A stretch of 64,000 nucleotides of DNA from Haliea sp040222615 (GTDB taxonomy: Bacteria; Pseudomonadota; Gammaproteobacteria; Pseudomonadales; Halieaceae): assembly GCF_040222615.1 (NCBI RefSeq), contig NZ_JAVKCQ010000019.1, forward strand, positions 1-64,000, written 5' to 3'. Shown one piece after another: positions 1-9,769 of the stretch. The notes below the pieces were generated by a model. It searched no databases. It was not told the origin of the DNA and saw only the letters and a list, made by a program, of their open reading frames with translations. The translations under genes were made by a program, and so were the position numbers. How positions within the stretch are numbered: position 1 is the stretch's first letter; every line of letters starts with the position of its first letter.

Positions 1-1
1 C

Positions 2-865
2 CTGATTGTGACCGATACGGCCTCCAAGCTGGCGGAGTTCCGCGATTTGATCGATCTGGTGGATATCCCGATCCGCCAGGTGATGATTGAGGCGCGCATC
101 GTTATCGCGCAGTCCGATCTGGAAAAAGAGCTGGGCATCGAATGGGGTGGTGGCTTCGTCGAGAACGACTTCAATGGCAACGCCCTGACCGTCTCTGGCG
201 ACACCAACAACGTGATCGGCCTGAACCAGTCGGTCATTGACGGCACCCCGGGTAGCGTCAACTATCCTGGTGCGCTGATGGTGGATCTTGGTGTGGCCTC
301 CAAGGCCGGTGGGTTTGCAGTGGGCTTTACCAGCGAGGACCTGTTCCTGACCGCCGAGCTGTCGGCGCTGGAAGCAGCGGGTACCGGTGAGGTGGTGTCC
401 CAGCCCAAGGTGATTACCGGCGACAAGCAGAAGGCGGTGATCAAGTCCGGTGCCGAGATTCCGTATCAGGAAGGCTCTCTGAGCGGCCAGAACACCACCT
501 CGTTCAAGGAAGCTGTCCTGCAGCTGGACGTGACCCCGAACATCACGCCTGACGACCGCATTTTGCTGGACCTGGTGATCACCCAGGATTCCGTGGGCGA
601 CCTCGTGCCCAGCGGCCAGGGCGGCTTCATTCCCTCAATTGATACAACCGAGCTGACCACCCAGGTCCTGGTGGGCAATGGCGAAACCGTGGTTCTCGGC
701 GGCGTGTTCCGGACCGAGAATATCCAGTCTGTGACCAAGGTGCCCTTCTTTGGCGACATCCCCTATGTCGGCGCGCTGTTCCGCAACGAGTCGAACTCCA
801 AGACCAAGACCGAGACCTTGATCTTCATTACCCCGCGGATCCTCGCGGACAGCCTGATTGACTAG
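2..865 (+). CDS. pilQ: Type IV pilus secretin PilQ, C-terminal part (5' end outside window)
   Basis: This is the last ~287 residues of the outer-membrane secretin through which type IV pili leave the cell. The frame is open to the window edge, so the GTG at position 8 is an internal codon and not a start. The segment has the typical secretin core: a beta-rich stretch after VDIPIRQVMIEARI, the VVSQPKVITGDKQKA region, a TPNITPDDRILLDL strand and a C-terminal VPFFGDIPYVGALFR motif close to the stop. It lies 18 bp upstream of aroK, the usual pilMNOPQ-aroK-aroB arrangement in gammaproteobacteria. The rest of the pil operon should lie just upstream of the window. Confidence 0.95.
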   Translation: MIVTDTASKLAEFRDLIDLVDIPIRQVMIEARIVIAQSDLEKELGIEWGGGFVENDFNGNALTVSGDTNNVIGLNQSVIDGTPGSVNYPGALMVDLGVASKAGGFAVGFTSEDLFLTAELSALEAAGTGEVVSQPKVITGDKQKAVIKSGAEIPYQEGSLSGQNTTSFKEAVLQLDVTPNITPDDRILLDLVITQDSVGDLVPSGQGGFIPSIDTTELTTQVLVGNGETVVLGGVFRTENIQSVTKVPFFGDIPYVGALFRNESNSKTKTETLIFITPRILADSLID

Positions 866-883
866 GGGGCCGCTCGCGCCCCA

Positions 884-1405
884 ATGCCGGACCTGCAACG
901 CGTCTTTCTTGTCGGCCCCATGGGGGCCGGCAAGAGTACCATTGGCAAGTATCTGGCACGCCACCTCGGGCTGGCGTTCGCCGACACCGACACCGAGATT
1001 GAAATCCGTACCGGCGCCGATATTCCCTGGATATTCGATGTCGAGGGCGAGGCGGGTTTTCGCGATCGCGAGCAACAGGTGCTGGAGGAAATGACCCGCA
1101 TGGACAGTATTGTCCTTGCCACCGGCGGCGGTGTGGTCATGCGAGTCGAGAACCGGCAGGTGCTCGCTGCACGGGGTTTCGTGATCTATCTGCACGCCAC
1201 TGTTGAGGAGCAGGTCCGCCGCACCCGCAATGATCGCAAACGACCACTGCTGCAGACCGGCAATCCGGAGCAGGTCCTCAGGGACCTGATGGCGGTGCGC
1301 GATCCCCTGTACCGGGAAATCGCCGACCATGTCATTGATACCGACGGCTGTAGTCCCCGCACTGTGGCGCAGCGGCTGCTGCAGGCGCTTGTCTCCGTCA
1401 GTTAA
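884..1405 (+). CDS. aroK: Shikimate kinase AroK
   Basis: It phosphorylates shikimate to shikimate 3-phosphate with ATP in the cytoplasmic chorismate pathway. The 173-residue length is normal. Visible motifs are the Walker A loop GPMGAGKST near residues 10-18, the DTDTEIE shikimate-binding segment, the ATGGGVV glycine patch, the lid motif KRPLL and the substrate arginine in DPLYREIAD. The gene follows pilQ by 18 bp and precedes aroB by 57 bp. It is the complete, canonical kinase of the two shikimate-kinase-like genes in this window; the other, at 42675-43199, lacks the RPLL lid. Confidence 0.97.
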   Translation: MPDLQRVFLVGPMGAGKSTIGKYLARHLGLAFADTDTEIEIRTGADIPWIFDVEGEAGFRDREQQVLEEMTRMDSIVLATGGGVVMRVENRQVLAARGFVIYLHATVEEQVRRTRNDRKRPLLQTGNPEQVLRDLMAVRDPLYREIADHVIDTDGCSPRTVAQRLLQALVSVS

Positions 1406-1434
1406 AGACAAGGCTGGGACCGGGGCGCTAGAAT
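1405..1434 (+). promoter_or_regulatory. Possible sigma70 promoter ahead of aroB
   Basis: AAGACA (1405-1410) and TAGAAT (1429-1434) are separated by 18 bp in the aroK-aroB gap. The same gap also contains GGGGC-N10-GCCCC followed by TTTT (1422-1445), which could instead act as a weak attenuator. Both readings rest on sequence match alone. Confidence 0.33.
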
Positions 1435-1462
1435 AAGCCCCTTTTCCAGCGCGGAGTCACCA

Positions 1463-2575
1463 GTGTCTGTGATCATGCACACCCTTCATGTCGACCTCGG
1501 CGAGCGCAGCTACCCGGTGTATATCGGCCGCGAACTGTTCGCGGACGGCGACCTCCTCGCGCGCCATCTCGGCGGCAGCGAGGTGGCGATTGTCAGCAAC
1601 GAAACGGTCGCGCCTCTGTATGTGGCAAAGGTCCGCCGAGCCCTGGGGGAGGGCCGGCGGGTCACCGAGATAGTGCTGCCTGATGGCGAGCAGTACAAAA
1701 CCCTGCATTCCCTGGAGCATATCCTGGAGCGGCTGCTACAGGAGCGGCACAGCCGCAGCACCACGATCATCGCGGTCGGGGGCGGGGTGATTGGCGATGT
1801 GGCCGGGTTTGCCGCGGCCTGCTACCAGCGCGGGGTGGGCTTCATCCAGGTGCCCACAACCTTGCTCGCCCAGGTGGATTCTTCGGTGGGAGGCAAGACA
1901 GCAGTCAATCACCTGCTGGGCAAGAACATGATTGGCGCTTTTTACCAGCCGCGTGCGGTGCTGATCGATATCGATAGCCTGCAGACCCTGCCCGCGCGGG
2001 AGCTGTCCGCCGGTCTGGCCGAAGTGATCAAGTATGGCTTGATCTGCGATCCCGCCTTTTATGCCTGGCTGCAGGACTCCATGCCGCGGCTGCTGGCGCG
2101 GGAGGAAAGTGCCCTGGCCGAGGCGATCGAGCGTTCCTGCAGTCTCAAGGCCGAAGTGGTGGCGGCCGATGAGCGTGAGGGCGGGCTTCGGGCCATCCTC
2201 AACCTGGGCCACACGTTTGGCCACGCGATCGAAACCGCCCAGGGCTACGGCGCCTGGCTGCACGGGGAGGCGGTCGCGGTGGGTATGCTGCTGGCGCTGC
2301 GGTTGTCGGTAATGCGGGGCTGGGTGGATGCTGCGGAGATCCCGGTTCTCGAGGCGCTGCTGCGGCAGGCACAGTTGCCGCTGCAGATTCCGCCAGGCAT
2401 GACACCGGCGGTTTTCCTCGACCTGATGGGGCGGGACAAGAAAGTCGTCGATGGACGTCTGCGCCTGGTACTGCTGCGTGCCATCGGCGAGGCCTGCGTG
2501 GAGGATGACGTCACCGCCGGGGAGCTTGAGGCCTTGCTGCAAGAGGCGGTGGAGCGGGCAAAAAGCAGCTGTTGA
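1463..2575 (+). CDS. aroB: 3-Dehydroquinate synthase AroB
   Basis: It converts DAHP to 3-dehydroquinate, the second step of the shikimate pathway, using NAD and a divalent metal. The 370-residue protein has the nucleotide-binding GGGVIGDVAGF stretch, the QVPTTLLAQVDSSVGGKT motif, and the metal and substrate region LNLGHTFGHAIE with a following LHGEAVAVGM. I use the GTG at 1463; an in-frame ATG at 1475 would shorten it by four residues. It is the third gene of the pilQ-aroK-aroB run. The damX gene that often follows aroB is absent and gltB comes next. Confidence 0.97.
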   Translation: MSVIMHTLHVDLGERSYPVYIGRELFADGDLLARHLGGSEVAIVSNETVAPLYVAKVRRALGEGRRVTEIVLPDGEQYKTLHSLEHILERLLQERHSRSTTIIAVGGGVIGDVAGFAAACYQRGVGFIQVPTTLLAQVDSSVGGKTAVNHLLGKNMIGAFYQPRAVLIDIDSLQTLPARELSAGLAEVIKYGLICDPAFYAWLQDSMPRLLAREESALAEAIERSCSLKAEVVAADEREGGLRAILNLGHTFGHAIETAQGYGAWLHGEAVAVGMLLALRLSVMRGWVDAAEIPVLEALLRQAQLPLQIPPGMTPAVFLDLMGRDKKVVDGRLRLVLLRAIGEACVEDDVTAGELEALLQEAVERAKSSC

Positions 2576-2581
2576 GGCTGT

Positions 2582-2610
2582 TTGTTCCCGGCAGGTCAAC
2601 TGTGTAAAAT
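2582..2610 (+). promoter_or_regulatory. Possible sigma70 promoter of gltBD
   Basis: TTGTTC (2582-2587) and TAAAAT (2605-2610) are separated by 17 bp in the 119-bp gap before gltB. The -10 matches consensus at five of six positions and the -35 at three. It implies a leader of roughly 75-80 nt. Confidence 0.42.
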
Positions 2611-2694
2611 GTCTCCCCCTTTCGCCCGAGCGCTGTCGAGGCGCGGGGCTTTTCGGTGTAACCATTTGTTTTCATTAATTATTCTGGACCCGGT

Positions 2695-5600
2695 ATGAGT
2701 GCAGGCCTGTACAGCCCTGAAGAATTTCGTGACAACTGCGGCTTTGGCCTGATTGTCCACAGTGCGGGTGACGCCAGTCACCGCCTGCTGCAGACTGCCA
2801 TCGAGTCCCTGACCTGCATGACCCACCGCGGCGGCATTGCAGCCGATGGCAAGACCGGCGACGGCTGTGGCCTGCTGATGCAGATGCCGGTTTCCTTTAT
2901 GCGCACCCTGGCGCAGGAGTGCTTCGGCGCCGAGCTCGGCGATCAGTTTGCGGTGGGCCAGATCTTTCTCAGCCCCAGCGAAGAGCGCGCGGCAGCAGCC
3001 CGCTCGGCCATGGAGCAGGCGCTCACCGAGCAGGGCCTGGACGTCGTCGGCTGGCGCGTCGTGCCCACGGACAGCAGCGTCTGTGGCGAGATCGCCCTCG
3101 CCGCGCTGCCGCGTATCGAACAGGTGTTTGTGCGCGCGCCGGGCGTCAGCCAGGAAGAGTTGTCGACCAGGCTGTTTGTCAGCCGGCGCAAGGCCGAGAA
3201 CGCCAACCAGGCCGACCCGGAGTTCTATATCTGCAGTCTCTCCGGCCGGGTGATCGCCTACAAGGGACTGGTCATGCCGGTGGACCTGCCCCGCTTCTAT
3301 GCCGATCTCGACGACGAGCGCATGGAAACCGCAATCTGTGTGTTCCACCAGCGCTTTTCCACCAACACCATGCCCAAGTGGCCGCTGGCCCAGCCTTTCC
3401 GACTGCTGGCCCACAACGGTGAAATCAATACCATCGACGGCAACCGCAACTGGGCCGAGGCCCGCACGGCGCTGTTCGAGACCGAAAAGTTGCCCAACAT
3501 CCGCGATATCGCACCGCTGGTAAACCGCACCGGCTCGGATTCCTCCAGCCTCGACAATATGCTGGACGTGTTGTTGACCGGCGGAGTCGATATGGCCCGC
3601 GCCCTGCGCATGCTGATCCCGCCAGCCTGGCAGAACATGGAGGACATGGACCCGGACCTGCGCGCTTTCTATGAATACCACTCAATGCACATGGAGCCCT
3701 GGGACGGCCCGGCGGGCATCGTCCTGACCGATGGCCGCTATGCCGTGTGCCTGCTGGATCGCAACGGCCTGCGCCCCGCGCGCTGGGTCAAGACCAAGGA
3801 CGGCTTTATCACCCTGGCATCGGAGGTCGGTACCCACGGCTACCGCAGCGAGGACGTGATCGCCAAGGGGCGCGTCGGGCCCGGCCAGATCCTGATGGTC
3901 GATACCCAGACCGGCGAGGTGTTGCATACCAAGGATATCGACAATCGCCTCAAGAGCCGTCACCCCTACAAGCGCTGGCTGAAGGAAAATGCGAAGCGTA
4001 TTGAAGGAACGTTTGGCGGGGAGCAGGCGCCCGGTATCGAGCACGACATGCTCATGCCGTTCCAGAAGATGTTCCAGGTGACCTTCGAGGAGCGCGACCA
4101 GGTGCTGCGGCCACTGGCCGAGTCCGGCAATGAGGCGGTGGGCTCCATGGGGGATGACACCCCGATGGCGGTGCTCTCGCGCCAGCAGCGCCCGCTGTAT
4201 GACTACTTCCGGCAGAAGTTTGCCCAGGTGACAAACCCAGCGATTGACCCCCTGCGGGAAGCCATTGTCATGTCGCTGGAAACCGATCTCGGGTGCGAGA
4301 AGAACATATTCTATGAGGGACCTGAACACGCGGACCGCGTGATCCTGAGCTCTCCGGTACTGTCCCAGGGCAAGTTCAATACCCTGCTGGCACTGGAGCG
4401 TCCCGGGTTCGCGGTGTGTGATATCGACGGCAGCTACGACCCGGCCGCCATCAGCCTGGAGCAGGCGGTAGCGGAGCTGGTGGCGACGGCGGAGCAGGCA
4501 GTGCGGGATGGCTCCACCATCCTGATCCTGTCCGACCGCAGCATCGCTCCGGGGCGCCTGCCCATCCACAGCCTGATCGCCACCGGCGCGGTCCACCACC
4601 ACCTGATCAAGCAGGGGCTGCGCTGCGATGCCAACCTGGTGATCGAGACCGCCAGTGCCCGCGATTCTCACCAGATCGCCTGTCTGCTGGGGTTTGGCGC
4701 TACCGCAATCTATCCCTATCTGGCCTACAGCGTGCTGGAAGACCTGATTCGCGATGGCGAACTGCTGGGCGAGCCCAGCAGCTGCTACAAGAATTACCGC
4801 AAGGGCATCAACAAGGGCCTGCTGAAGATCATGTCCAAGATGGGTATCTCGGCGGTCAGTTCCTACCGCGGCGCCCAGCTGTTCGAGGCCGTGGGGCTGG
4901 CCCGTGGCGTGATCGACATGGCGTTCCGCGGCGTCGCCTCGCGTATCGAGGGCGCGGGTTTCGCCGAGCTGGAGGACGACCAGAAGCACCTGGCCAAGCT
5001 GGCCTGGAATACGCGCAAGCCGCTGCAACTGGGCGGTCTGCTGAAGTACGTCCACGGCCAGGAGTATCACGCCTTCAATCCGGATGTGGTCACCACCCTG
5101 CAGCAGGCGGTTGCGACCGGCGACTACGCGACCTACCAGCGCTACGCCGACCTGGTCAACAAGCGCCCGGTCGCCACCATTCGTGACCTGCTGACGCCGG
5201 TACTCGCCGAGCAGCCACTGGCGCTGGAGGAAGTGGAGCCGATCGCGGACATCCTGCCCCGCTTCGACTCCGCCGGCATGTCCCTGGGCGCGCTCAGCCC
5301 GGAAGCCCACGAGGCCCTTGCCGCGGCGATGAATCGCCTCGGCGCCCGCTCCAACTCCGGCGAGGGCGGTGAAGACCCCGCCCGTTACGGCACCGAACGC
5401 AGCTCCAAGATCAAGCAGATCGCCTCCGGCCGGTTCGGGGTGACTCCCCACTACCTGGTAAATGCCGAGGTGCTGCAGATCAAGGTGGCCCAGGGCGCGA
5501 AGCCGGGCGAAGGCGGTCAGCTACCCGGCGGCAAGGTCAACGAGCTGATTGCCCGCCTGCGCTACTCGGTACCCGGGGTGACTCTGATTTCCCCGCCGCC

Positions 5601-7137
5601 GCATCACGATATCTATTCTATCGAGGATCTGGCGCAGCTGATTTTCGACCTCAAGCAGGTCAATCCGCAGGCGCTGGTGTCGGTCAAGCTGGTGTCGGAG
5701 CCCGGGGTGGGGACCATTGCCGCGGGTGTGGCCAAAGCCTACGCCGACCTGATTACCATCAGCGGCTATGATGGCGGCACGGCGGCCAGCCCGCTGACCT
5801 CCATACGCTACGCGGGCTCACCCTGGGAGCTGGGTCTGGCGGAAGTGCAGCAGACCCTGCGCGGTAACGGCCTGCGCGGTGTCATCCGCCTGCAGACCGA
5901 CGGTGGCCTCAAGACCGGCCTCGATGTTATCAAGGCGGCCATTCTCGGTGCCGAGAGCTTTGGCTTCGGTACCGGCCCCATGGTGGCGCTGGGTTGCAAG
6001 TATCTGCGTATTTGCCACCTGAACAACTGCGCGACGGGCGTGGCGACCCAGAACGAGAAGCTGCGGGAAGACCATTTCAACGGCACTATCGAGATGGTAA
6101 CCAATTTTTTCACCTTTATCGCCACGGAAACCCGGGAGTGGCTGGCCAGGCTGGGCGTGCCGTCGCTGGAGGCCCTGATCGGCCGCACCGACCTGCTGGC
6201 CAGGCTGCCCGGGGATACACCCAAGCAGGCGGGTCTGGATCTGGCTCCCCTTCTGTTCAAGCACGCCGACGCCGACGGCCAGCCCGAGTTCTGCCAGGTG
6301 ATCGCCAACCAGCCCTTCGACCTCGCCGAGAAGGCCGAGGCGATGGTGGCGGCGACACTGCCGGCGATCGAGGCTCGCAGTGGCGGTGAATTCAGTTTCG
6401 TCCTGACCAACTGTGATCGCTCCATCGGTGCCCGCATCTCGGGTGAGATTGCCCGCCGCTACGGCAATACCGACATGGACAGCGACCCGGTCGTACTGCG
6501 CCTGAGCGGCACCGCGGGGCAGAGCTTCGGGGTGTGGAACGCGGGTGGCCTGCACATGTACCTGGAGGGCGACTCCAACGACTATGTCGGCAAGGGCATG
6601 GCTGGCGGCAAGCTGGTCATCTATCCGGCCAGGGATGCCCAGTTCAAGTCCCAGGACACGGTCATCATTGGCAACACCTGTCTCTACGGCGCCACCGGCG
6701 GTCGCCTGTTTGCGGCCGGTATTGCCGGTGAACGCTTTGCGGTGCGCAACAGCGGCGCCCACGCCGTGATCGAGGGCGCGGGCGATCACTGCTGTGAATA
6801 CATGACCGGCGGTACCGTGACCGTGCTGGGCCCCACCGGAGTCAACTTCGGCGCTGGCATGACCGGCGGTTTCGCCTACGTGCTGGACCAGGACCGGGCG
6901 TTCATCGACAAGTACAACAGTGAGCTGGTCGATATCCACCGGGTCAACTCCGAGTACATGGAACCCTACCGGTATTATCTGCGCGCCATGATCAGTGAGC
7001 ACGCCGAGGAAACGGGTTCTGCCTGGGGCGCGGAACTGCTGGAGAATTTCGAGGACTACGTCGGCAAGTTCTGGTTGGTCAAACCCAAGGCAGCCGACTT
7101 CAACCAGCTTTTGTCGCGACTGCGCAACACCGACTAG
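2695..7137 (+). CDS. gltB: Glutamate synthase (NADPH) large subunit
   Basis: It transfers the glutamine amide nitrogen to 2-oxoglutarate, giving two glutamates, in complex with GltD. The 1480 residues are standard for the family. The start at 2695 leaves a 14-residue propeptide before Cys15 (DNCGFG), which becomes the N-terminal nucleophile of the amidotransferase domain after cleavage. The FMN/synthase half carries the 3Fe-4S cysteines in CKYLRICHLNNC (about residues 1101, 1107 and 1112). The C-terminal GXGXG beta-helix follows, with repeated Gly-rich turns around residues 1290-1420. gltD begins 22 bp downstream. Confidence 0.98.
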   Translation: MSAGLYSPEEFRDNCGFGLIVHSAGDASHRLLQTAIESLTCMTHRGGIAADGKTGDGCGLLMQMPVSFMRTLAQECFGAELGDQFAVGQIFLSPSEERAAAARSAMEQALTEQGLDVVGWRVVPTDSSVCGEIALAALPRIEQVFVRAPGVSQEELSTRLFVSRRKAENANQADPEFYICSLSGRVIAYKGLVMPVDLPRFYADLDDERMETAICVFHQRFSTNTMPKWPLAQPFRLLAHNGEINTIDGNRNWAEARTALFETEKLPNIRDIAPLVNRTGSDSSSLDNMLDVLLTGGVDMARALRMLIPPAWQNMEDMDPDLRAFYEYHSMHMEPWDGPAGIVLTDGRYAVCLLDRNGLRPARWVKTKDGFITLASEVGTHGYRSEDVIAKGRVGPGQILMVDTQTGEVLHTKDIDNRLKSRHPYKRWLKENAKRIEGTFGGEQAPGIEHDMLMPFQKMFQVTFEERDQVLRPLAESGNEAVGSMGDDTPMAVLSRQQRPLYDYFRQKFAQVTNPAIDPLREAIVMSLETDLGCEKNIFYEGPEHADRVILSSPVLSQGKFNTLLALERPGFAVCDIDGSYDPAAISLEQAVAELVATAEQAVRDGSTILILSDRSIAPGRLPIHSLIATGAVHHHLIKQGLRCDANLVIETASARDSHQIACLLGFGATAIYPYLAYSVLEDLIRDGELLGEPSSCYKNYRKGINKGLLKIMSKMGISAVSSYRGAQLFEAVGLARGVIDMAFRGVASRIEGAGFAELEDDQKHLAKLAWNTRKPLQLGGLLKYVHGQEYHAFNPDVVTTLQQAVATGDYATYQRYADLVNKRPVATIRDLLTPVLAEQPLALEEVEPIADILPRFDSAGMSLGALSPEAHEALAAAMNRLGARSNSGEGGEDPARYGTERSSKIKQIASGRFGVTPHYLVNAEVLQIKVAQGAKPGEGGQLPGGKVNELIARLRYSVPGVTLISPPPHHDIYSIEDLAQLIFDLKQVNPQALVSVKLVSEPGVGTIAAGVAKAYADLITISGYDGGTAASPLTSIRYAGSPWELGLAEVQQTLRGNGLRGVIRLQTDGGLKTGLDVIKAAILGAESFGFGTGPMVALGCKYLRICHLNNCATGVATQNEKLREDHFNGTIEMVTNFFTFIATETREWLARLGVPSLEALIGRTDLLARLPGDTPKQAGLDLAPLLFKHADADGQPEFCQVIANQPFDLAEKAEAMVAATLPAIEARSGGEFSFVLTNCDRSIGARISGEIARRYGNTDMDSDPVVLRLSGTAGQSFGVWNAGGLHMYLEGDSNDYVGKGMAGGKLVIYPARDAQFKSQDTVIIGNTCLYGATGGRLFAAGIAGERFAVRNSGAHAVIEGAGDHCCEYMTGGTVTVLGPTGVNFGAGMTGGFAYVLDQDRAFIDKYNSELVDIHRVNSEYMEPYRYYLRAMISEHAEETGSAWGAELLENFEDYVGKFWLVKPKAADFNQLLSRLRNTD

Positions 7138-7159
7138 ACGCCGGGAGGCGTAAGCGTTT

Positions 7160-8581
7160 ATGAGTAATCGTTTGTCGAACAATTTCCAGTTCATCGACGT
7201 CGGCCGCAACGACCCTGACAAGAAGACGATCACGGCGCGCAAGACCGAATACGTCGAGATCTACGAGTCCTTCAGCGCCGACCAGGCAGCGGAACAGTCA
7301 CATCGCTGTCTGGAGTGCGGGAACCCCTACTGTGAGTGGAAGTGCCCGGTGCACAACTTTATCCCCAACTGGCTCAAGCTGGTCAGCGAGGGCAACCTGT
7401 TCGAGGCCGCCGAGCTCAGCCACCAGACCAACACCCTGCCGGAGGTTTGCGGCCGGGTGTGCCCCCAGGACCGGCTCTGTGAGGGCGCCTGCACCCTGAA
7501 CGACGGGTTTGGTGCGGTCACCATTGGTGCCTCGGAAAAGTACATCACCGACACCGCACTGGCGATGGGCTGGCGCCCGGACCTGTCCGGGGTAGTTGCC
7601 ACCGGCAAGAAGGTTGCCATTATCGGTGCCGGCCCTGCCGGGCTTGGCTGTGCCGATGTGCTGGCGCGGGCCGGGGTCAAGCCGGTGGTCTTCGACCGCT
7701 ACCCCGAAATCGGTGGCCTGCTCACCTTCGGTATTCCCGAGTTCAAGCTGGAAAAAGAAGTGATGGTGCGGCGCCGGGAGGTGTTCGAAGGCATGGGCAT
7801 CGAGTTTCGCCTCAATACCGACGTCGGCCGTGATATCAGCGTTGCCGAGCTGATGGAAGAGTACGATGCCCTGTTCCTGGGCATGGGCACCTACAAGGCC
7901 ATGCGCGGCAACTTCCCGGGCGAGAACCTGCCGGGAGTGCACAAGGCGCTGTCCTACCTGATTGGCAATGTGAATCACAATCTCGGCTTTGAGCAGGACC
8001 CCAAGGACTACGTCAACCTGAAGGGCAAGCGGGTTGTGGTGCTCGGTGGCGGCGACACAGCCATGGATTGCGTGCGCACGGCGGTGCGCCAGCAGGCCAG
8101 GCACGTGATCTGTGCTTACCGGCGTGACGAGGAAAACATGCCTGGCTCGCGCAAGGAAGTGGCCAACGCCCGCGAGGAGGGGGTCGAGTTTCTGTTCAAT
8201 CGCCAGCCGCTGGAGATCGTGGAGTATTTCGGCCGCGCCTGTGGGGTGAAAATGATTGAAACCGAGCTCGGGGCGCCCGACGCCGGTGGCCGCCGCCGGC
8301 CCGAGCCCATTCCCGGCAGCGAGAAGATCATGGAAGCGGACACGGTCATTATCGCCTTCGGCTTCCAGCCCGATCCACCGGAGTGGCTGCAGGAGCTGGC
8401 CGTGGCCACCAACGAGTGGGACGGGGTGGTCGCTCCGGAGGAGCAGGCGTACCGCTTCCAGACGTCCAATCCCAAAGTGTTTGCCGGCGGTGATATGGTG
8501 CGGGGTTCCGACCTGGTGGTGACCGCCATCTGGGAGGGTCGTCAGGCCGCCGAGGGCATACTGGATTTTCTCGAGGTCTGA
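7160..8581 (+). CDS. gltD: Glutamate synthase small subunit
   Basis: It passes electrons from NADPH through FAD and iron-sulfur centres to GltB. The 473 residues include two N-terminal cysteine clusters (CLECGNPYCEWKCP and CGRVCPQDRLCEGAC) that bind 4Fe-4S centres. Next come the FAD-binding GAGPAGL motif and the NADPH-binding GGGDTAMD motif, with a final GGDMVRGSDLVVTAI segment typical of the family. It is co-transcribed with gltB and hemE follows 41 bp later. The set is complete, so glutamate synthase should be functional. Confidence 0.98.
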   Translation: MSNRLSNNFQFIDVGRNDPDKKTITARKTEYVEIYESFSADQAAEQSHRCLECGNPYCEWKCPVHNFIPNWLKLVSEGNLFEAAELSHQTNTLPEVCGRVCPQDRLCEGACTLNDGFGAVTIGASEKYITDTALAMGWRPDLSGVVATGKKVAIIGAGPAGLGCADVLARAGVKPVVFDRYPEIGGLLTFGIPEFKLEKEVMVRRREVFEGMGIEFRLNTDVGRDISVAELMEEYDALFLGMGTYKAMRGNFPGENLPGVHKALSYLIGNVNHNLGFEQDPKDYVNLKGKRVVVLGGGDTAMDCVRTAVRQQARHVICAYRRDEENMPGSRKEVANAREEGVEFLFNRQPLEIVEYFGRACGVKMIETELGAPDAGGRRRPEPIPGSEKIMEADTVIIAFGFQPDPPEWLQELAVATNEWDGVVAPEEQAYRFQTSNPKVFAGGDMVRGSDLVVTAIWEGRQAAEGILDFLEV

Positions 8582-8622
8582 ACGCCGCAAGCCGGATTGA
8601 CCACTACAGGATTGGAGTCGCC

Positions 8623-9690
8623 GTGACTGAACTGAAGAATGACCGCTTCCTGCGGGCCCTGCAGCGCCAGAGCGTAGATCGCACCCCGATCTGGATGATG
8701 CGCCAGGCGGGTCGCTATCTGCCGGAATACCGGGCCACCCGGGAGCAGGCGGGTTCCTTCCTGGACCTGTGCAAGAACGCCGAGCTGGCCTGTGAAGTCA
8801 CGCTGCAGCCCCTGCGCCGTTACCCCATGGACGCAGCAATCCTGTTCAGCGATATCCTTACCGTGCCGGACGCGCTGGGGCTGGGCCTGTATTTTGAAGA
8901 AGGTGAGGGCCCGCGCTTCCGCAAGACCGTGCGCAGTGAGGCGGATCTCGCCGGCCTGAAGGCCATCAGGGCGGCGGATGACCTGTCCTATGTGATGAAC
9001 GCGGTGCGCACCATTCGCCGGGAACTGAACGGCCAGGTACCCCTGATCGGTTTTTCCGGCAGCCCCTGGACCCTGGCGACCTATATGGTGGAAGGCGGGT
9101 CTTCCAAGGACTTCAGCCAGGTCAAGGCGATGGCCTATGACCGCCCGGAATTGATGCACCAGTTGCTGGCGCTGCTGGCGGACGCGGTGGCCGATTACCT
9201 GACCGAACAGGTCAACGCGGGAGCCCAGGCCCTGCAGATTTTTGACACCTGGGGCGGCTCCCTGAGTACCGCGGGCTACAAGGAATTCTCCCTCAAGTAC
9301 ATGCAGCGGGTTATCAGTCGCCTGCCCACCGAAGCAGACGGCCGCAAGGTACCGGTCATCGTCTTCACCAAGGGCGGCGGGCAGTGGTTGCCGGCGATCG
9401 CCGACTGCGGTGCCCAGGCAGTGGGTATCGACTGGACGACGGACATCGCGGTCGCCCGCGAGCTGGTGGGCGACCGCGTGGCCCTGCAGGGCAATATGGA
9501 TCCGACCATGCTGTATGCCTCACCGGCCCGTATCCGCGAAGAAGTGGCAAGTATTCTCGCGGGCTATGGCCACGGCAGTGGGCATGTGTTCAACCTGGGT
9601 CACGGTATAACCCCTGGAGTGAACCCCGATCACGTCACCGCGTTTGTCGATGCCGTGCAGGAGCTTTCGCCGCAATACCACAACAGCTGA
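8623..9690 (+). CDS. hemE: Uroporphyrinogen decarboxylase
   Basis: It removes four carboxyl groups from uroporphyrinogen III to give coproporphyrinogen III in heme synthesis. The 355-residue length matches the family. The signature MMRQAGRYLPEYR lies near the N-terminus, and GFSGSPWTLATYMVEGG and the C-terminal FNLGHGITPGVNPDHV segments are conserved active-site regions. The start is GTG at 8623 with GGAG five bases upstream. It lies on the same strand as gltD and is convergent with cysE. Confidence 0.97.
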   Translation: MTELKNDRFLRALQRQSVDRTPIWMMRQAGRYLPEYRATREQAGSFLDLCKNAELACEVTLQPLRRYPMDAAILFSDILTVPDALGLGLYFEEGEGPRFRKTVRSEADLAGLKAIRAADDLSYVMNAVRTIRRELNGQVPLIGFSGSPWTLATYMVEGGSSKDFSQVKAMAYDRPELMHQLLALLADAVADYLTEQVNAGAQALQIFDTWGGSLSTAGYKEFSLKYMQRVISRLPTEADGRKVPVIVFTKGGGQWLPAIADCGAQAVGIDWTTDIAVARELVGDRVALQGNMDPTMLYASPARIREEVASILAGYGHGSGHVFNLGHGITPGVNPDHVTAFVDAVQELSPQYHNS

Positions 9691-9694
9691 GTTG

Positions 9695-9722
9695 CGGGCC
9701 GCGCAGGTCGGGCCGCGCAGGT
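9695..9722. repeat. 14-bp perfect tandem duplication
   Basis: CGGGCCGCGCAGGT occurs twice head to tail directly after the hemE stop, in the gap between the convergent hemE and cysE genes. It is probably a recent slippage event; no function is evident. Confidence 0.8.
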
Positions 9723-9769
9723 GAAGCGTTCAGCACCGGAACTCCCGTAGCCCCGGCGGACGTGCCTGA

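Noticed and set aside
3682..5451. 589-residue minus-strand open frame inside gltB
   Set aside because: It is fully antisense to the clearly conserved gltB, has low-complexity His/Gln/Gly-rich composition and no domain; long antisense frames are expected in GC-rich genes.
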